Source of the DNA: an uncultured Bacteroidia bacterium
GTDB taxonomy: Bacteria > Bacteroidota > Bacteroidia > Bacteroidales > UBA932
Assembly: GCA_902779765.1 (NCBI GenBank)
Contig: CACZCQ010000010.1
Location: forward strand, 1 to 64,000
DNA: 64,000 bases
Direction: 5' to 3'
In this document: in pieces, positions 44,704 to 53,125 of the stretch
How positions within the stretch are numbered: position 1 is the stretch's first letter
Layout: each line of letters starts with the position of its first letter
The notes under the pieces: model-generated
Seen by the model: only the letters and a program-made list of their open reading frames with translations
Databases searched by the model: none
Told to the model about the DNA's origin: nothing
Translations under genes and position numbers: made by a program

Positions 44704-45377
44704 CCTCCGATTTCCTCCAGGGCCTTGGCCCTTTCACGATCGGCTTTCTCAATCGCTTTCCTGGCCTTTGAATTTGCCTTGTCGACAGCCTTCTGATGGG
44801 CCTTGTCTACCTTGTTCCTGGCCTTCTCGGCCTCACGCTCAGCCTTCTCCTTGGCTTTCTGCATCTCCTTCCTGGCCTTCTTGTCAGCCTTCCTGGCCTC
44901 TGCCTGGGCTTCCTTCTTCTCCTGGTCGGCACGGGCGAAGGCAGCGGTGGAAGAAGTCCCTTCCCGGACCGACTGGGCACGGCTGGAAACCTTGGAAGCA
45001 CCTCCTATGAGAGCATAGCAGATCACATCGTACTTCCTGCCGTTCTTCTTGTATACGAAGAATGAATCGGCAATCTCTGCTGCGGGATACACTGCCAGCG
45101 CATCCCTGCGGGCCTTTGCCTTGGCCTCGTTGAGATTCTTATCAGTAGCCTTGCCTATGACTTCGTAAATGGATTTGTCAGAATACTTGATGGTAAGGAA
45201 TTCACTCACCGTATCCTCCAGTTTCCCTTTGTCAAGAGACTTGAATCCTTCTTCCTTGAGCTGCTTGGCCACGAGACGGGCGTCTTCCTTGGCCTGCTTG
45301 GTAACCTTCCTGCTCTGGGCAGGAAGCGGCGCGAGGGCGACAAGCCCTGCGACAAGAATGAGTATGATCCTTTTCAT
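44700..45377 (-). CDS. Secreted protein with Lys/Ala/Glu-rich helical tail
   Basis: 225 residues. Signal peptide MKRIILILVAGLVALAPLPA with likely cleavage at AQS. The N-terminal half (about 22-125) looks like a small folded domain with LARRDALAVYPAAEIADSFF-type helices and KYDVICYALIGG strand; I do not recognise the family with confidence. The second half (about 145-225) is almost all Lys, Ala, Glu and Arg, and resembles the long helix of TolA-like proteins. Periplasmic location is inferred. Not in an obvious operon. Confidence 0.6.
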   Translation of the reverse strand: MKRIILILVAGLVALAPLPAQSRKVTKQAKEDARLVAKQLKEEGFKSLDKGKLEDTVSEFLTIKYSDKSIYEVIGKATDKNLNEAKAKARRDALAVYPAAEIADSFFVYKKNGRKYDVICYALIGGASKVSSRAQSVREGTSSTAAFARADQEKKEAQAEARKADKKARKEMQKAKEKAEREAEKARNKVDKAHQKAVDKANSKARKAIEKADRERAKALEEIGG

Positions 45378-45396
45378 TTGTGATAGTGGTTTACCA

Positions 45397-45404
45397 CAAA
45401 TATA
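45397..45404 (-). promoter_or_regulatory. -7 element for the Lys/Ala-rich protein gene
   Basis: Reads TATATTTG on the minus strand, directly after the end of the AraC regulator gene and 19 bases before the ATG at 45377. No TTG at the usual distance. Confidence 0.4.
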
Positions 45405-46505
45405 CTAAAAACTTGCCAAACGCTCACCCTGGTCCCTCACATGCTCCTGGAGCCACTCCGATGGGGTCATTCCGGTATTCACCTTGAAAGCCATGTTGAA
45501 TGAGACCGCGGAGTTGAATCCGGACAGTTCCGCAGCCTCCGTCACCTTCAGCCTGGGGTCCTTGCGGAACAGGGCCATGGCGTACTGTACACGATGGTAA
45601 TTGACGAACTGCCTGAAGTTCCTCCCGGACAGGATATTCACGGTACGCGAAAGGTAGAGTTTATTCGAATATACCTTCTCGGCCAGATCGTTCATGCAGA
45701 ACGACGGATCCAGATAGGGCTGCTCCTCAGTCATATAGTTCATTATCCTCCGGTAAAGGTTGTTCATCTTCCTGTCTTCCTCCGCCTTGTCGATGAAGGA
45801 AGTCCGCAGGTTTCCCTTGATTATATCCTTGACCCTGGTTTCGGTATCAGGATCCAGCACGAAGGTACGTCCCGTCACCGACCTCAAAAAAAGGATCGCA
45901 TACAATACCATGAGCAGGGCAATCGTGATCAAACCCAGCACCGTACCGGCATTCCCGGGCACCGACATGGAGCAAAGCGACATGATCCCCAGGCAGAGGT
46001 ACGCCGACAGGAACAGGAAGCGGGAATAGTCCTCGATATTGTGCCAGACAGCTATGTTCCTGAAGAAAAGCCTGATACCCTTGAATCTCCTCAGGGCGAC
46101 CGCAGCGTAATACCAGGTAAGGGTCACAATGAGGATCGAGTAGGACAAGACAACCCTCTGCAACCTGAAGGACATGCTTCCGGAAGGCAGGAAACCGGTG
46201 AGGATATTTGACACGACCGCCGCCGTGCCGGCGATCACCGCAGCTGAAAACGCGTATGACGGTTTCTCGAAAGAACAGGGGTTCATTACCATGATCCCGT
46301 TCACGAGCATCATGTCGGCGACCAGGCAGTTCAGTCCGCAAGGACGGAATACCATTACCTCCATGGTGACAAGGAGCATCCCCGCCATCCCGGCGGTGAT
46401 GCGTATCTTCAGCTTCGGAGACATGCTCCTCCTGCTTTTCACAAGGTCATATACGAGGAAAAAAGCAAGTTCCGTGAGCAGGAACGATGCTACGATTGTC
46501 GGCAT
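45405..46505 (-). CDS. AraC family regulator with N-terminal multi-pass membrane domain
   Basis: 366 residues. About six to seven membrane segments fill residues 1-215 (IVASFLLTELAFFLVYDLV; TAGMAGMLLVTMEVMVF; VVLSYSILIVTLTWYYAAV; LGLITIALLMVLYAILFL). The C-terminal ~110 residues are an AraC/XylS helix-turn-helix pair (FCMNDLAEKVYSNKLYLSRT; VTEAAELSGFNSAVSFNMAF; TGMTPSEWLQ). A membrane-tethered regulator that probably senses an envelope or lipid-soluble cue; target unknown. Confidence 0.88.
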   Translation of the reverse strand: MPTIVASFLLTELAFFLVYDLVKSRRSMSPKLKIRITAGMAGMLLVTMEVMVFRPCGLNCLVADMMLVNGIMVMNPCSFEKPSYAFSAAVIAGTAAVVSNILTGFLPSGSMSFRLQRVVLSYSILIVTLTWYYAAVALRRFKGIRLFFRNIAVWHNIEDYSRFLFLSAYLCLGIMSLCSMSVPGNAGTVLGLITIALLMVLYAILFLRSVTGRTFVLDPDTETRVKDIIKGNLRTSFIDKAEEDRKMNNLYRRIMNYMTEEQPYLDPSFCMNDLAEKVYSNKLYLSRTVNILSGRNFRQFVNYHRVQYAMALFRKDPRLKVTEAAELSGFNSAVSFNMAFKVNTGMTPSEWLQEHVRDQGERLASF

Positions 46506-46552
46506 AAGTTATAGTTTTAGTCATTCCAGGTCGTTTCTCCTCCGTAAGATAG

Positions 46553-46587
46553 CAAAAAAAGACCCCGGGCTGCGACTGCCCGGGGGT
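46553..46587 (-). terminator. Strong intrinsic terminator of the leuS-yitT operon
   Basis: On the minus strand a GC-rich stem (ACCCCCGGGC with GCCCGGGGT around an AGTCGCA loop) runs into CTTTTTTTGC. Plus-strand arms are 46562-46570 and 46578-46587 with the A run at 46553-46560. It lies 33 bases after the last yitT stop. Confidence 0.85.
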
Positions 46588-46619
46588 ATTTCCTGAAATT
46601 AAAGGATAAAGAACAGAAA

Positions 46620-47543
46620 TTATGATTTCTTGATGGATTCAAAACCCTTTCCGTATACACCGGTTACCGACGAAATCGAGATGAACGCCTCCGGGTCGAT
46701 CCGCTTTATGGAACGGAGAAGGAGATTGACATCCGACTTCCTTGTCAGAACCATAAGGACGGAGGTCACACGCTTGGTATACCATCCCTGACCGTCAAGG
46801 ACGGTGACTCCACGATGGAAATCCCGGCCTATCATGTCCGCTATCGGCTCGAACTTATGCGAGAGGATGAACATCTGGACGCTCTGCTTGGCACCGGCCA
46901 GATAGATGTCCGCAAGATTGCCGCAGACCGTCACGACAATCATGCCGTATACTGCCGTGATGAACTTATCCACGAACGGAAGCGGCTGTCCATCAGCACC
47001 GTACGAAGGTACAAGCAAGGATGATGCAATGATGAAAACATCGATGAGGAGGATAACCTTTCCAGGGGAGATGTTCCTGTACTTGGTGATTATCAAGGCG
47101 ATGATATCGGTCCCTCCGGAACTGCCACCCTGAGATATGGACATCCCGATTCCCAATCCTGCCATGGAACCGCCGATGATCGAGCACATCAACTTGCCGT
47201 TCGACAAGGCGAAATCCTGGATTACCGGAGCCGGAATCAGGCTCTGCTCTACGTTCAGGCACACTGACGCCAGGATTATGGCATAAACTGTCTTGAGGCC
47301 GAAAGACGGGCCTATGATGAACAGAGATATCAGCAGCAGAAGGGCATTGATCACGAAGTATGTATAACCCATCTTGATCCCAGTGGCGAACTGGATGATG
47401 GCACTGATACCGGAAACCCCGCCTCCGAACATGTTGTTCGGGGTCAGAAAAATTGTCCATCCGCAGGTATAGATCAAAATTCCCAGCGTGATGAAGACAT
47501 ACTCCTTAATTGTCCGCAGGACGTTCTTCTCTTTTAATGACAT
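46620..47543 (-). CDS. YitT family membrane protein (second tandem copy)
   Basis: 307 residues, about five to six membrane segments, then a soluble DUF2179 domain (about 225-300, VTVLDGQGWYTKRVTSVLMV). ISQGGSSGGTDIIALI is the family's conserved loop. It is the paralogue of the gene just upstream, whose 3' end it overlaps by 38 bases. Function unknown; a transporter role is sometimes proposed. A terminator follows. Confidence 0.9.
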   Translation of the reverse strand: MSLKEKNVLRTIKEYVFITLGILIYTCGWTIFLTPNNMFGGGVSGISAIIQFATGIKMGYTYFVINALLLLISLFIIGPSFGLKTVYAIILASVCLNVEQSLIPAPVIQDFALSNGKLMCSIIGGSMAGLGIGMSISQGGSSGGTDIIALIITKYRNISPGKVILLIDVFIIASSLLVPSYGADGQPLPFVDKFITAVYGMIVVTVCGNLADIYLAGAKQSVQMFILSHKFEPIADMIGRDFHRGVTVLDGQGWYTKRVTSVLMVLTRKSDVNLLLRSIKRIDPEAFISISSVTGVYGKGFESIKKS

Positions 47544-48462
47544 CGTCGTTCTTCTTTTTGAGCTTCAGTTTGATTCCCGTTTTCATCTCGTCGAATCCCT
47601 CACCATAGACAGTGCTTGCGGAAGCGACGGTCACGAAGGCCTTGGGATCAATGTCCTTGACTGTCTTGGTGATGGTATGGAGTTCGGGCTTGCGCACCAT
47701 GATCAGCAGGACCTTCTTGCTTTCACCGGAATACCATCCCTGGGCATCCAGCGCTGTCACTCCCCTGTTGAGATCGTTGATGACTGTATCGGCTATTTCC
47801 TTGTACTTGTTGGAGAACACCATGATCTGCCAGGTAGAATTACGCCCGAGCATGACCCAGTCCACGAACACCGAGAAGATGACCATGGCAACATAACCAT
47901 ATACCATATCCTCCACGGTCTTTCCGGGTATCAGAAGGATGGACGCGATGATGAACATATCCACTACCAGGAAAACCTTGCCGAGCGAGACCGGCCAGAA
48001 CTTATTGACGATCAGCGCCACTATATCGGTTCCTCCGGTGCTGCCACCCCTTGCGAGGATGAAGGAGATACCGACCGACTCGATCAGGGCGGCGACAACG
48101 ACCAGAAGGAGCTTGTTGTCGAAGAACACGTGCATGAACTCCCAGTTGGCCATCACGTCGAGGCACAGGGTGGAAAGGCCTATCGCAAACAAAGTCTTCA
48201 GACCGAATCCCTTCCCGAGAACCAAGGCCCCGGTAAGGATCAGCAGGGAGTTTATGACTATGTATGAAAGATAGACCGGGATGCCGGTCGCGAAATTCAG
48301 GATCGTACACGCTCCCGTGAGGCCGCCGCTGGCAATTCCGTTGGGAATGAGCATGGCAGACCACGCGAAGGTGTACAGCAGCACTCCAACTGTGATGACC
48401 AGATAGTCGCCGACTGTTGACAAGATGGTCGACTTGAGTGTCTTTGTTTCCTTGTTTGCCAT
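47506..48462 (-). CDS. YitT family membrane protein (first tandem copy)
   Basis: 318 residues from ATG 48462 (MANKETKTLKSTILS). Same layout as its neighbour: membrane segments, ILARGGSTGGTDIVALI loop, then DUF2179 (VTALDAQGWYSGESKKVLLI). A C-terminal basic tail (KLKLKKKNDDVIKREERP) is its own. It starts 8 bases after leuS, so the three are probably co-transcribed. Confidence 0.9.
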   Translation of the reverse strand: MANKETKTLKSTILSTVGDYLVITVGVLLYTFAWSAMLIPNGIASGGLTGACTILNFATGIPVYLSYIVINSLLILTGALVLGKGFGLKTLFAIGLSTLCLDVMANWEFMHVFFDNKLLLVVVAALIESVGISFILARGGSTGGTDIVALIVNKFWPVSLGKVFLVVDMFIIASILLIPGKTVEDMVYGYVAMVIFSVFVDWVMLGRNSTWQIMVFSNKYKEIADTVINDLNRGVTALDAQGWYSGESKKVLLIMVRKPELHTITKTVKDIDPKAFVTVASASTVYGEGFDEMKTGIKLKLKKKNDDVIKREERPADN

Positions 48463-48470
48463 TATCGAGA

Positions 48471-51236
48471 CTATTTGAGGACGATGTTGACGATCCTTCC
48501 GGGAACCACTATCACCTTGACGATAGACTTGTCGGCCACCCACTTTGAAGTCTGGTCCATATTCCTGACAGTAGCTTCAACCTCAGCGGGAGACATCGAC
48601 TTCGGAAGGTCCACGGTGAAGCGCATCTTACCGTTGAAGGACACCGGATACTTCACACTGTCCTCTGCGGCAAGGGCGGGATCGAAGACAGGGAAACTGG
48701 CATACGTGATGCTGTCCTCATGGCCGAGAAGCGACCATAGCTCCTCTGCGATGTGCGGGGCGAACGGGGAAAGGAGGACAGTCATGGGCTCCAGGATCTC
48801 GCGTTTACGGCATTTCAGGGCACCAAGGTCGTTGAGCGCTATCATGAACGCGCTTACGGTAGTATTGAAGGAGAAATGCTCGATATCATATTCCTCCTTG
48901 CCGATGAGCTTGTGAAGGACCTTGAGCTCTTCCGAAGAAGCCTTCTCCTCGGAAACCGAGAAACTGTCTCCGTCGAAGAACAGCCTCCAGAACTTCTTGA
49001 GGAACCTGTTCACACCGTCGATTCCCTTGGTATCCCAAGGCTTGCTCTGTTCCAGAGGGCCCAGGAACATTTCGTAAAGACGCAGGGTGTCGGCACCGTA
49101 ATCGTCGCAGATCCTGTCCGGATTGACCACGTTGAACATGGACTTGCTCATCTTCTCCACGGCCCAGCCGCATACATATTCACCGTCCTCGAGGATGAAT
49201 TCCGCATCCGCGAACTCGGGTCTCCAGGCCTTGAACCCCTCGAGGTCGAGCTTGTCGTTCCTGACAAGGTTGATGTCGACATGTATCTCGGTGGTATCAT
49301 AACCGTCCTTCAGACCGGCGGACACGAAGGTATTCGTGCCAACGATACGGTACACGAAGTTGGAGCGGCCCTGGATCATGCCCTGGTTGATCAGCTTGCG
49401 GAAGGGTTCATCCTCGCAGACATAACCGAGGTCATAGAGGAACTTGTTCCAGAAGCGGGAATAGATGAGGTGACCGGTAGCATGTTCGGTTCCGCCGATA
49501 TAAAGGTCGACGTCACGCCAGTATCCGTCCACATCCTTGTCCACTAAGGCGTTGTCGTTATGCGGATCCATATAGCGCAGGTAATATGCGCTCGACCCTG
49601 CGAATCCCGGCATGGTGCTGGTCTCGAGCGGATACCCCTTGTAGGTCCAGTCCTTGGCCCTCGCAAGCGGCGGTTCGCCCTTCTCGGTAGGCTTGAACTC
49701 ATCGATCTCCGGCAACGTCAGAGGCAGGTCCTCGAAGTCGACCGGAGTGGGTATTCCGTCCTTGAAATAGATAGGGAACGGCTCTCCCCAATACCTCTGA
49801 CGGCTGAATATGGCGTCGCGGAGCCTGTAATTGACCTTCCTGTGGCCAAGACCGTGCAGCTCGACATAGTCAATGGCCGCAGGAATGGCGTCCTTGACTT
49901 CCATTCCGTCCAGGAATCCGGAATTGACCATCCTGCCTTCCTTGGCATCGAAGCTTTCTTCGCTGACGTCACATCCCTCGATGATCGGGACGATCGGAAG
50001 GTTGAATTTCCTGGCGAACACATAGTCGCGGCTGTCGTGGGCAGGAACCGCCATGATGGCACCTGTACCGTAACCGGCGAGCACATATTCGGAAATCCAT
50101 ACCGGCACCCTTTCACCCGTGAGCGGATTGACTCCGTATGAGCCGGAGAATACGCCTGTGACGGTCTTGGTCTCGGCGATCCTCTCCCTTTCGGTCTTCT
50201 TCTTCACATAGGCAAGATACTCCTCGACTTCAGCCTTCTGGGCGGGAGTGGTTAGGATTTCCACGAGGTCGCTTTCGGGAGCGAGGACCATGAAGGTGAC
50301 TCCGAAGACGGTGTCGACCCTGGTAGTGAATATAGTCACGTCGTGCTCTTCCTCGCCGTTATAGCACTTGAACACCACTTCGCATCCGTTGGACTTGCCG
50401 ATCCAGTTGCGCTGCATCTCCTTGAGCGAATCCGTCCAGTCGATCCTGTCAAGGCCTTCAAGGAGCCTTCCTGCGTATGCAGAGACACGCAGCTGCCACT
50501 GTTTCATCTTCTTCTGCTCCACAGGGAAACCGCCGCGGACCGAAAGTCCGTCCTTCACTTCGTCATTGGCCAGGACCGTTCCGAGTCCGGCGCACCAGTT
50601 GACGGAGGTCTCTCCCTGGTAGGCGATACGGTAATTCATCAGCATGTCGGACTTCTCCTTTTCAGAGAAAGCCTCCCACTGCGCTGCGGTGAAAGGTTCG
50701 TGGTCGGAACAGGAAGCATTGACCGCCTCGCTGCCGCCCTTGCCGAATGCTTCGACCAGGTCCTCGATCGGACGCGCCTTCTGGATATCGTTGTCGTACC
50801 AGCTTCCGAACATCTTCAGGAAGGCCCACTGGGTCCACTTGTAGTATGCCGGATCGCACGTACGTACCTCACGGTCCCAGTCATAGGAGAAACCTATGCG
50901 GTCCATCTGCTGGCGGTAGCGGTTGATGTTCTGTACAGTCGTAACTTCAGGATGCTGGCCTGTCTGGATGGCATATTGTTCAGCCGGCAGTCCGAAGGAG
51001 TCATACCCCATCGGGTGAAGGACGTTGAATCCCTTGAGTCTCTTGTAGCGCGAGAAAATGTCGCTGGCAATATATCCGAGAGGGTGGCCTACGTGAAGGC
51101 CGGCCCCGGAAGGATAGGGAAACATGTCCAGCACATAGAACTTCGGCTTGGAAGGGTCCTCCTTCGTCTTGAAGGTGCCTTTCTCAGCCCAGTAGGACTG
51201 CCATTTCCTTTCAATGTTCCTGAAATCGTATTCCAT
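48471..51236 (-). CDS. leuS: Leucyl-tRNA synthetase
   Basis: 921 residues. HIGH-type motif in [20 protein letters not shown] motif in EKMSKSMFN, and a full CP1 editing domain in between ([28 protein letters not shown] with the editing Asp). Charges tRNA-Leu. It is set between an M28-TonB gene (24-base gap upstream) and two yitT genes downstream. Confidence 0.97.
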   Translation of the reverse strand: MEYDFRNIERKWQSYWAEKGTFKTKEDPSKPKFYVLDMFPYPSGAGLHVGHPLGYIASDIFSRYKRLKGFNVLHPMGYDSFGLPAEQYAIQTGQHPEVTTVQNINRYRQQMDRIGFSYDWDREVRTCDPAYYKWTQWAFLKMFGSWYDNDIQKARPIEDLVEAFGKGGSEAVNASCSDHEPFTAAQWEAFSEKEKSDMLMNYRIAYQGETSVNWCAGLGTVLANDEVKDGLSVRGGFPVEQKKMKQWQLRVSAYAGRLLEGLDRIDWTDSLKEMQRNWIGKSNGCEVVFKCYNGEEEHDVTIFTTRVDTVFGVTFMVLAPESDLVEILTTPAQKAEVEEYLAYVKKKTERERIAETKTVTGVFSGSYGVNPLTGERVPVWISEYVLAGYGTGAIMAVPAHDSRDYVFARKFNLPIVPIIEGCDVSEESFDAKEGRMVNSGFLDGMEVKDAIPAAIDYVELHGLGHRKVNYRLRDAIFSRQRYWGEPFPIYFKDGIPTPVDFEDLPLTLPEIDEFKPTEKGEPPLARAKDWTYKGYPLETSTMPGFAGSSAYYLRYMDPHNDNALVDKDVDGYWRDVDLYIGGTEHATGHLIYSRFWNKFLYDLGYVCEDEPFRKLINQGMIQGRSNFVYRIVGTNTFVSAGLKDGYDTTEIHVDINLVRNDKLDLEGFKAWRPEFADAEFILEDGEYVCGWAVEKMSKSMFNVVNPDRICDDYGADTLRLYEMFLGPLEQSKPWDTKGIDGVNRFLKKFWRLFFDGDSFSVSEEKASSEELKVLHKLIGKEEYDIEHFSFNTTVSAFMIALNDLGALKCRKREILEPMTVLLSPFAPHIAEELWSLLGHEDSITYASFPVFDPALAAEDSVKYPVSFNGKMRFTVDLPKSMSPAEVEATVRNMDQTSKWVADKSIVKVIVVPGRIVNIVLK

Positions 51237-51260
51237 CTTGCTTATTACTGTTTCTTAATG

Positions 51261-52619
51261 TCAATATTTCTTGAGTCCGAAACTCCTTGTGCCCTTCTTC
51301 TCGAGCCTGAACTCGATGTAGAGGGACATCTCGGATTTCACCTTCTCTCCACGCAGCCTGCCAGGCTTCCACTTAGGTGAGCCGCTCACGATCCTGACGG
51401 CTTCCTCGTCGAGAAGCGGATCCACGCCCTTCAGGACCTTGACGTCCCTGAGCTTGCCGTCCTCGTCGATGATGAAATCGACCAGTACCCTGCCCTGGAT
51501 TCCTTTCTCAACGGCTTCCTGAGGATATTTCATATAGGTGTATACCCATTTCTGGAGGAATACACGGGGATCGGTGCTTCCCAGGAAACTGGGCTTGATC
51601 TCGCAATCATAGTAAGGGACCACTCCGGATGACACGGTTGAGAGCTTGGACAGGTCCGAAGGATTGAAAATGGGCTTGGGACCGTTCACGAGGGCTACGG
51701 AATAGTGGTAGATGTATTCCAGCTCCTTCTCCATCGTATCAAAGTCGATTATGGACTGGGTATCCCGCTCGGTATCGTGCGCAGGGTACCTGCCAGTAGT
51801 GAAATATACGGAAGGTATCTCCTTGTCATAGAATGCCACATGGTCGGAGGGATACGGCTCCTGTGTGATGACCTGCGGACGGATCGGCTGCAACTCGTCG
51901 GAAAGCTGGGTCAGCAGGGCGTTCATGTCGGCATTCGAAGCAGTATACGCATAGAAGCCGTCCGAACCGGTACCCAGCATGTCCAGGTTGATCATCGCAT
52001 CGATGTTGGACACGTCGGAGAACGACCTGTTCAGGAAATACCAGGATCCGGCAAAGGATTCCCTGGAAGCCCCGAAAGCAACCAGCAGGATGGAACGCCT
52101 CAGCTGGAACCGGTTTGTCTGGAGAAGGCGCGCAAGTTCCAGGAGCATTGCAATCCCGGAAGCGTTGCCGTTGGCGCCATAATATATCCTGTCTACCGTA
52201 CGTCCATCCACGGTCATAGTCCCCGATCCCAGGTTATCCATCCTGGCACCGATGACTATATATCTGTCCCTCAGGGCCTTGTCACCTCCGTGAATGAAAG
52301 CGCAGACATTCCTCGAAGTCAGTGTGTCACCGTTTTCCTGGCGTATTCCGAAAGGGTCTCCGGACTGCCCGGACAAGAGGTCGAGTCCATACTCCTTGAA
52401 TACTTCGGTAATGTATTCGGCTGTCATCTTCTCACCCTCCGAACCGGCCTTGCGGCCTTCCATGATGGCGGCGGAGACTGTGGAGACATGCTTCTTGAAC
52501 GAAGATACAGTCTCGCTGTCACCCAAATCCGAATACCCGGCCTTGAACTGGGCTTCAAGAGGCGTGATGAAGGCGAAAAGAGCGACTGAAGCCGAAATGA
52601 TCGCTGATTTGATGTTCAT
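51261..52619 (-). CDS. M28-like peptidase domain fused to TonB C-terminal domain, active site degenerate
   Basis: 452 residues from ATG 52619 (MNIKSAIISASVALFA), signal peptide to about 23 (EAQ). M28 fold from about 35 to 330: VIGARMDNLGSG, YYGANGNASGIAMLLELARL, AFGASRESFAGSWYF, MINLDMLGTG, YPSDHVAFYDKEIP. The canonical metal ligands are mostly lost: His becomes R126, Asp becomes N150/G151, and the Glu-Glu pair becomes S185-R186; D213 and H260 remain. C-terminal TonB domain (about 360-445): GRVLVDFIIDEDGKLRDVKV, SPKWKPG. A pseudopeptidase acting as a binding or linker protein in the periplasm is a reasonable guess. It overlaps the SPOR gene by 4 bases. Confidence 0.8.
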   Translation of the reverse strand: MNIKSAIISASVALFAFITPLEAQFKAGYSDLGDSETVSSFKKHVSTVSAAIMEGRKAGSEGEKMTAEYITEVFKEYGLDLLSGQSGDPFGIRQENGDTLTSRNVCAFIHGGDKALRDRYIVIGARMDNLGSGTMTVDGRTVDRIYYGANGNASGIAMLLELARLLQTNRFQLRRSILLVAFGASRESFAGSWYFLNRSFSDVSNIDAMINLDMLGTGSDGFYAYTASNADMNALLTQLSDELQPIRPQVITQEPYPSDHVAFYDKEIPSVYFTTGRYPAHDTERDTQSIIDFDTMEKELEYIYHYSVALVNGPKPIFNPSDLSKLSTVSSGVVPYYDCEIKPSFLGSTDPRVFLQKWVYTYMKYPQEAVEKGIQGRVLVDFIIDEDGKLRDVKVLKGVDPLLDEEAVRIVSGSPKWKPGRLRGEKVKSEMSLYIEFRLEKKGTRSFGLKKY

Positions 52620-53125
52620 TTTCTGTTCCTGTCTAAAATCCAGACGCCTTGAGGGCAAAAATCCTGCCTTTTCAATTCCTTCAGCGAGGCTTGGGCCTCC
52701 TGCATGTCATCCGTACCAAGCACGCCGACCGCGGTGTAGCCTCCCTTGAACTTCAGCAGTTCACCGGGATAACCCCTTCCGGCCATGCGCTCGGCACATC
52801 TTTCAGCGTTCTCGACCTTGGAGAATGAAGCCACTATGATGTAATATCTCTTCTTCCCGTCATTCGCTTGCGAACTGGATGAAACTGTCTCCTTCGCAGG
52901 GGCAGGCTTGACCTCCGGCTTGGCTGCAACTGTATCAGGAACGACCGGAACCGAGTCCGTCTGAGCTGCCTGCACCTTCGCCTCTTCCCTCAGGGCTATA
53001 GCCTGCCTCATCGCTTCTATGTCGGTAGAGGTGGGCCTTCCCGCAAGCTTGCGGAAGAAATCGCAGCCGGTCGCCGTCAGGACGACGGTTGACAGAACGA
53101 CGACGAGATGAAGGATCCTTTTCAT
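52616..53125 (-). CDS. SPOR domain lipoprotein
   Basis: 169 residues. Lipoprotein signal VVLTATGCDFF (Cys 21). A Pro/Ala/Val linker (about 45-85), then a SPOR domain (about 90-165: KRYYIIVASFSKVENAERCA, GYTAVGVLGTDDMQEAQAS). SPOR domains bind septal glycan strands lacking stem peptides, so a cell-division or peptidoglycan location is likely. It overlaps the M28 gene by 4 bases and meets the upstream carboxylase gene at one base. Confidence 0.9.
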   Translation of the reverse strand: MKRILHLVVVLSTVVLTATGCDFFRKLAGRPTSTDIEAMRQAIALREEAKVQAAQTDSVPVVPDTVAAKPEVKPAPAKETVSSSSQANDGKKRYYIIVASFSKVENAERCAERMAGRGYPGELLKFKGGYTAVGVLGTDDMQEAQASLKELKRQDFCPQGVWILDRNRK

